Position numbers and translations under genes: made by a program. Below, in pieces: positions 61,644-64,000 of a stretch of 64,000 nt of DNA. Under the pieces are notes generated by a model that worked only from the letters and a program-made list of their open reading frames with translations, had not been told where the DNA came from and ran no database searches. This DNA is from Robiginitomaculum sp. (GTDB taxonomy: Bacteria; Pseudomonadota; Alphaproteobacteria; Caulobacterales; Maricaulaceae), in assembly GCA_030949705.1 (NCBI GenBank), contig JAUZSF010000001.1, positions 62,001 to 126,000 on the forward strand. Direction: 5' to 3'. Each line of letters begins with the position of its first letter. The stretch's first letter is position 1.

Positions 61644-62645
61644 ATGAATGCTCAGATGAATATTTTCTTCGGACATATCCGTATCCGACGGACGATCATG
61701 GCCATTGCCCTGATTTTGCTGTTCTTTGCCGCCAGTGCTGCTCTGGTGCTGGGGGAAGAGACCGCGCCCAACGAACCTTTGCACCTGCGTGCCCAGATTG
61801 AAAGTCAGGACGCCATGTTGCGGTTTGGTGATGTGTTTTCCAATGCCGGTGAATTGGCGAAAATTGTGCTGACCCGCGCACCAGAGCCTGGTCGTATGGT
61901 GTCTATTGATCCGGCATGGTTGTCTTCCAAGGCAGCACAACATAACCGGGTTTGGCGAAATCTCTCTTCCTTGAAACGGGTGACGGTACGCCGGGCGGGC
62001 CACCGTATTGGCACCGGCGTGCTTAGCCAATTGATCAAGGATGAACTGGCCCTTCAGGATGAGGGTGTACGTTATGAAATTGCCTTGGCCAATCGGGGCC
62101 AGACTTTGTTTGTTCCCCTGGATGCCAAAGGACAGGCGCGCATTGTTTCATTGGATGTTACGCGGCAAAATGGTGTCTTTAGTGCGCAAATTTCACCCTA
62201 TGATAATGCCCCCAGCGTTGAAGTGCGTGGGCGCTTATGGCGTCTGGTACAGGTGCCGGCCTTGACGCGTGCCTATCTGGCTGGCGAGGAAATTCTGCCC
62301 GAAGATGTGCAATGGATTGATGTGCGCGAGGCCACCTTGCGCCCTGGTACTGTGCTTGATCCTGAAAACTTTACCGGCCAGGCCGCGCGGCGGGCTTTGC
62401 GGGCTGGCAAGCCAATACGCTTGAGCGATTTAAAACGCGTAACGGCGGTTAGTCGCGGCGAGATCATTACGGTTGTCTATGAAGTGCCTGGCATTCGCCT
62501 GACGGCCAAGGCCCGGGCGCTGGGCGAAGCGGCACTGGGCGAGTCCTTGCGGGTCGTCAATCTGCAATCCAGTCGCACCATCGATGTGGTGGTAACGGCC
62601 CCCGGTTATGCCAGTGCCAGTTTTGGCCCCGTTGTTGGTGGTTAG
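61644..62645 (+). CDS. flgA: Flagellar P-ring assembly chaperone FlgA
   Basis: Periplasmic chaperone for the P-ring protein FlgI (333 residues, somewhat long for the family). A signal-anchor follows a short basic N-terminus (IRIRRTIMAIALILLFFAAS). The N-terminal domain carries LRAQIESQDAMLRFGDVFSNAG. The C-terminal SAF domain has VPALTRAYLAGEEILPEDVQW and RRALRAGKPIRLSDLK, then GEIITVVYEVPGIRLTAKARAL. ATG 61656 is an alternative start with better binding-site spacing. Confidence 0.92.
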   Translation: MNAQMNIFFGHIRIRRTIMAIALILLFFAASAALVLGEETAPNEPLHLRAQIESQDAMLRFGDVFSNAGELAKIVLTRAPEPGRMVSIDPAWLSSKAAQHNRVWRNLSSLKRVTVRRAGHRIGTGVLSQLIKDELALQDEGVRYEIALANRGQTLFVPLDAKGQARIVSLDVTRQNGVFSAQISPYDNAPSVEVRGRLWRLVQVPALTRAYLAGEEILPEDVQWIDVREATLRPGTVLDPENFTGQAARRALRAGKPIRLSDLKRVTAVSRGEIITVVYEVPGIRLTAKARALGEAALGESLRVVNLQSSRTIDVVVTAPGYASASFGPVVGG

Positions 62646-62654
62646 GAAGAGATC

Positions 62655-63377
62655 ATGAAAAAAATAATTTTTATTCTGGTTGGTGTGATGTCACTGTCGG
62701 CATGTGGGACAATCGACCGGGTCAAACGGGTTGGCAAAACCCCCAAAATGACACCGATTGAAAACCCGGCCAATGTTTACGGCCGCAAACCTATTGTCAT
62801 GCCCATGCCGGCCAAGACCTATGAAGGGGATCGCAGCAATTCGCTCTGGCGCACGGGTGCGCGGACATTCTTTAATGATCAAAGGGCACAGCAGGTCGGC
62901 GATATTCTGACTGTCTCCATCAAAATTGATGACAAGGCCAAGATCAAAAACTCGACCGAAAGCACCCGTACATCCGGTGAGGATTCCGATCTGACCAATC
63001 TGTTTGGTCTGGAACGCAAGCTGGGCCAGATCAACCCGGCATCCTTGACCAGTTTTGGTTCTACCAGCAGCAATAAAGGTGCAGGTTCCGTGGATCGGGC
63101 AGAATCGGTAAATCTGACGGTGGCCGCCGTGGTGACCCAGGTGCTGCCCAATGGCAATCTGGTCATTGCCGGGCGTCAGGAAGTGCGGATCAATCGCGAA
63201 GTGCGCGAATTGTTGGTTTCCGGTGTGGTGCGTCCTGAAGATATTGCCTCAGATAATGTCATCGAACATACGCAAATCGCCGAAGCGCGCATTTCCTATG
63301 GTGGCCGGGGCACGCTCTCGGATGTGCAAAACCCGCGCTATGGTCAGGAACTCTTTGATATCCTGTTTCCCTTCTGA
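62655..63377 (+). CDS. flgH: Flagellar L-ring lipoprotein FlgH
   Basis: Outer-membrane L-ring subunit (240 residues). Signal peptide with lipobox SLSACGT. Motifs SLWRTGARTFFNDQRAQQVG and DILTVSIKIDDKAKIKN, then VTQVLPNGNLVIAGRQEV and the C-terminal ISYGGRGTLSDVQNPRYG are diagnostic. It is the last visible gene of the operon and its 3' end overlaps the convergent msrQ by 34 bp. Confidence 0.96.
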   Translation: MKKIIFILVGVMSLSACGTIDRVKRVGKTPKMTPIENPANVYGRKPIVMPMPAKTYEGDRSNSLWRTGARTFFNDQRAQQVGDILTVSIKIDDKAKIKNSTESTRTSGEDSDLTNLFGLERKLGQINPASLTSFGSTSSNKGAGSVDRAESVNLTVAAVVTQVLPNGNLVIAGRQEVRINREVRELLVSGVVRPEDIASDNVIEHTQIAEARISYGGRGTLSDVQNPRYGQELFDILFPF

Positions 63378-63995
63378 GCCGTATTTTTACGTTGCCATTT
63401 GACCACACGCCAGCCCAGCAAAAAGAACAGGATGGCCCCATGGACCAGCGGCATGATCTGAAACCCCTTGGCCATGAAAACATGGTGCACCACCGCCAAA
63501 ATGGCCGCCGGGTAAATCAGGGTATGTAAACGGGCCCAGCGCCGGGGACCAAGGCGACGGATGGATGCATTGGTCGAGGTCAGTGCTAGGGGAATAAGCA
63601 GCGCAAAGGCACTCATGCCTAAGGTGATATAGGTGCGCTTGACGATATCTTTCCATAATTTGGCCAGGCTGAAAAACAGGTCCAGACCCAGATAACTGGC
63701 AAGATGCAGGCACACATAAAAAAAACGCGAACAGGCCGGCCATGCGCCGCAGGCGGGTCAGCGGGGCATAGCCGGTCAGATCGCGCAAGGGCGTGATCGC
63801 CAGGGTGATAAGCAGAACGCGCAAGGCCGTATCGCCCAAAAAGCGATTGGTCGCCTCCACCGGGTTAACCCCCAGATCATTCGGGTGAGCGCCCAACAGC
63901 AAGGCCCATTGCCAGCCTAACCACAGGGCCGGCAGGCTGAGTGCGATGAAGAAGATGGCTTTCAGGTGAGTGAGAGAAATAGATTTGGGGGCCAT
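63344..63995 (-). CDS. msrQ: MsrQ heme-binding membrane subunit, one frameshift
   Basis: Inner-membrane b-type cytochrome that passes electrons to the periplasmic methionine sulfoxide reductase MsrP (216 residues after correction). NPVEATNRFLGDTALRVLLITLAITPLR is the start of the ferric-reductase-like domain (quoted in parts: NRFLGDTALRVLL, TPLRDLTGY). The frame breaks at an A8 run (63718-63725, T on the coding strand). Removing one base gives LFAFFYVCLHLASYLGLD, the expected heme-His helix. RLHTLIYPAAILAVVHH carries further His ligands. msrP normally precedes msrQ and would lie beyond the right edge. Confidence 0.88.
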
Positions 63996-64000
63996 TAAGT

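Overview
The window looks like an alphaproteobacterial chromosome segment. The evidence is a RegB/RegA/SenC redox locus, sdhCDAB order, a divergent fliL/flgF flagellar arrangement with a sigma54-type promoter and a CtrA-like half-site, a DUF6468 flagellar gene, and short hairpin intergenic repeats common in that class. I cannot name the genus. No rRNA, tRNA or CRISPR array was recognised.

Layout. 1-5.7 kb: an edge-truncated 7TMR-DISM receptor gene, regA-regB on the minus strand, then senC, an intracellular PHB depolymerase and a YgjP-type metalloprotein on the plus strand. 5.68-6.86 kb: an IS630-family element inserted exactly at the stop codon of the ygjP-like gene. 7-8.4 kb: upp and a small exported STN-domain protein. 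8.6-14.4 kb: two divergent secreted proteases of unrelated families (a metzincin and a subtilase) that share a homologous C-terminal module of about 250 residues. 14.4-31.4 kb: one tightly packed minus-strand transcription unit holding a type II secretion system (gspD, prepilin peptidase, gspEFGHIJKLM and a gspC-like gene). It is interrupted between the peptidase gene and gspE by a surface-polysaccharide block (Wzm/Wzt-type ABC exporter, methyltransferase-TPR protein, RgpF-like protein) and headed by a GT39 glycosyltransferase. 31.8-35 kb: an Oar-like TonB-dependent receptor with a strong terminator. 35.2-40.5 kb: a phosphorus-acquisition set (phnC, a phnD-phnE fusion, a phosphate-selective porin preceded by a Pho box, a PstS-like protein). 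40.5-42.5 kb: GT4 glycosyltransferase and LpxH-like phosphoesterase. 42.6-52.3 kb: ClC channel, recR, an AceE-like ThDP enzyme, rplY, pth, sdhCDAB. 52.3-52.9 kb: a repeat-rich convergent intergenic region. 52.9-56.2 kb: a tricorn-type protease. 56.3-63.4 kb: flagellar genes (Hpt, motE, DUF6468, fliM, fliL leftward; flgF, flgG, flgA, flgH rightward). Right edge: msrQ.

How the parts fit. The two proteases end next to the T2SS operon and carry the same four-cysteine C-terminal module, so they are good candidates for T2SS substrates with a shared export or surface-anchoring domain. The phosphorus genes form a plausible PhoB-responsive uptake system. The flagellar genes match the class II/III divergent arrangement known from Caulobacter.

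Sequence quality. Five genes (DISM receptor, gspE, clcA, sdhA, msrQ) are broken by single-base indels, and each reading frame is restored by changing one base, usually in a homopolymer run. Because sdhA and gspE are otherwise intact, these are most simply explained as uncorrected sequencing errors. I annotate them as genes spanning the shift.
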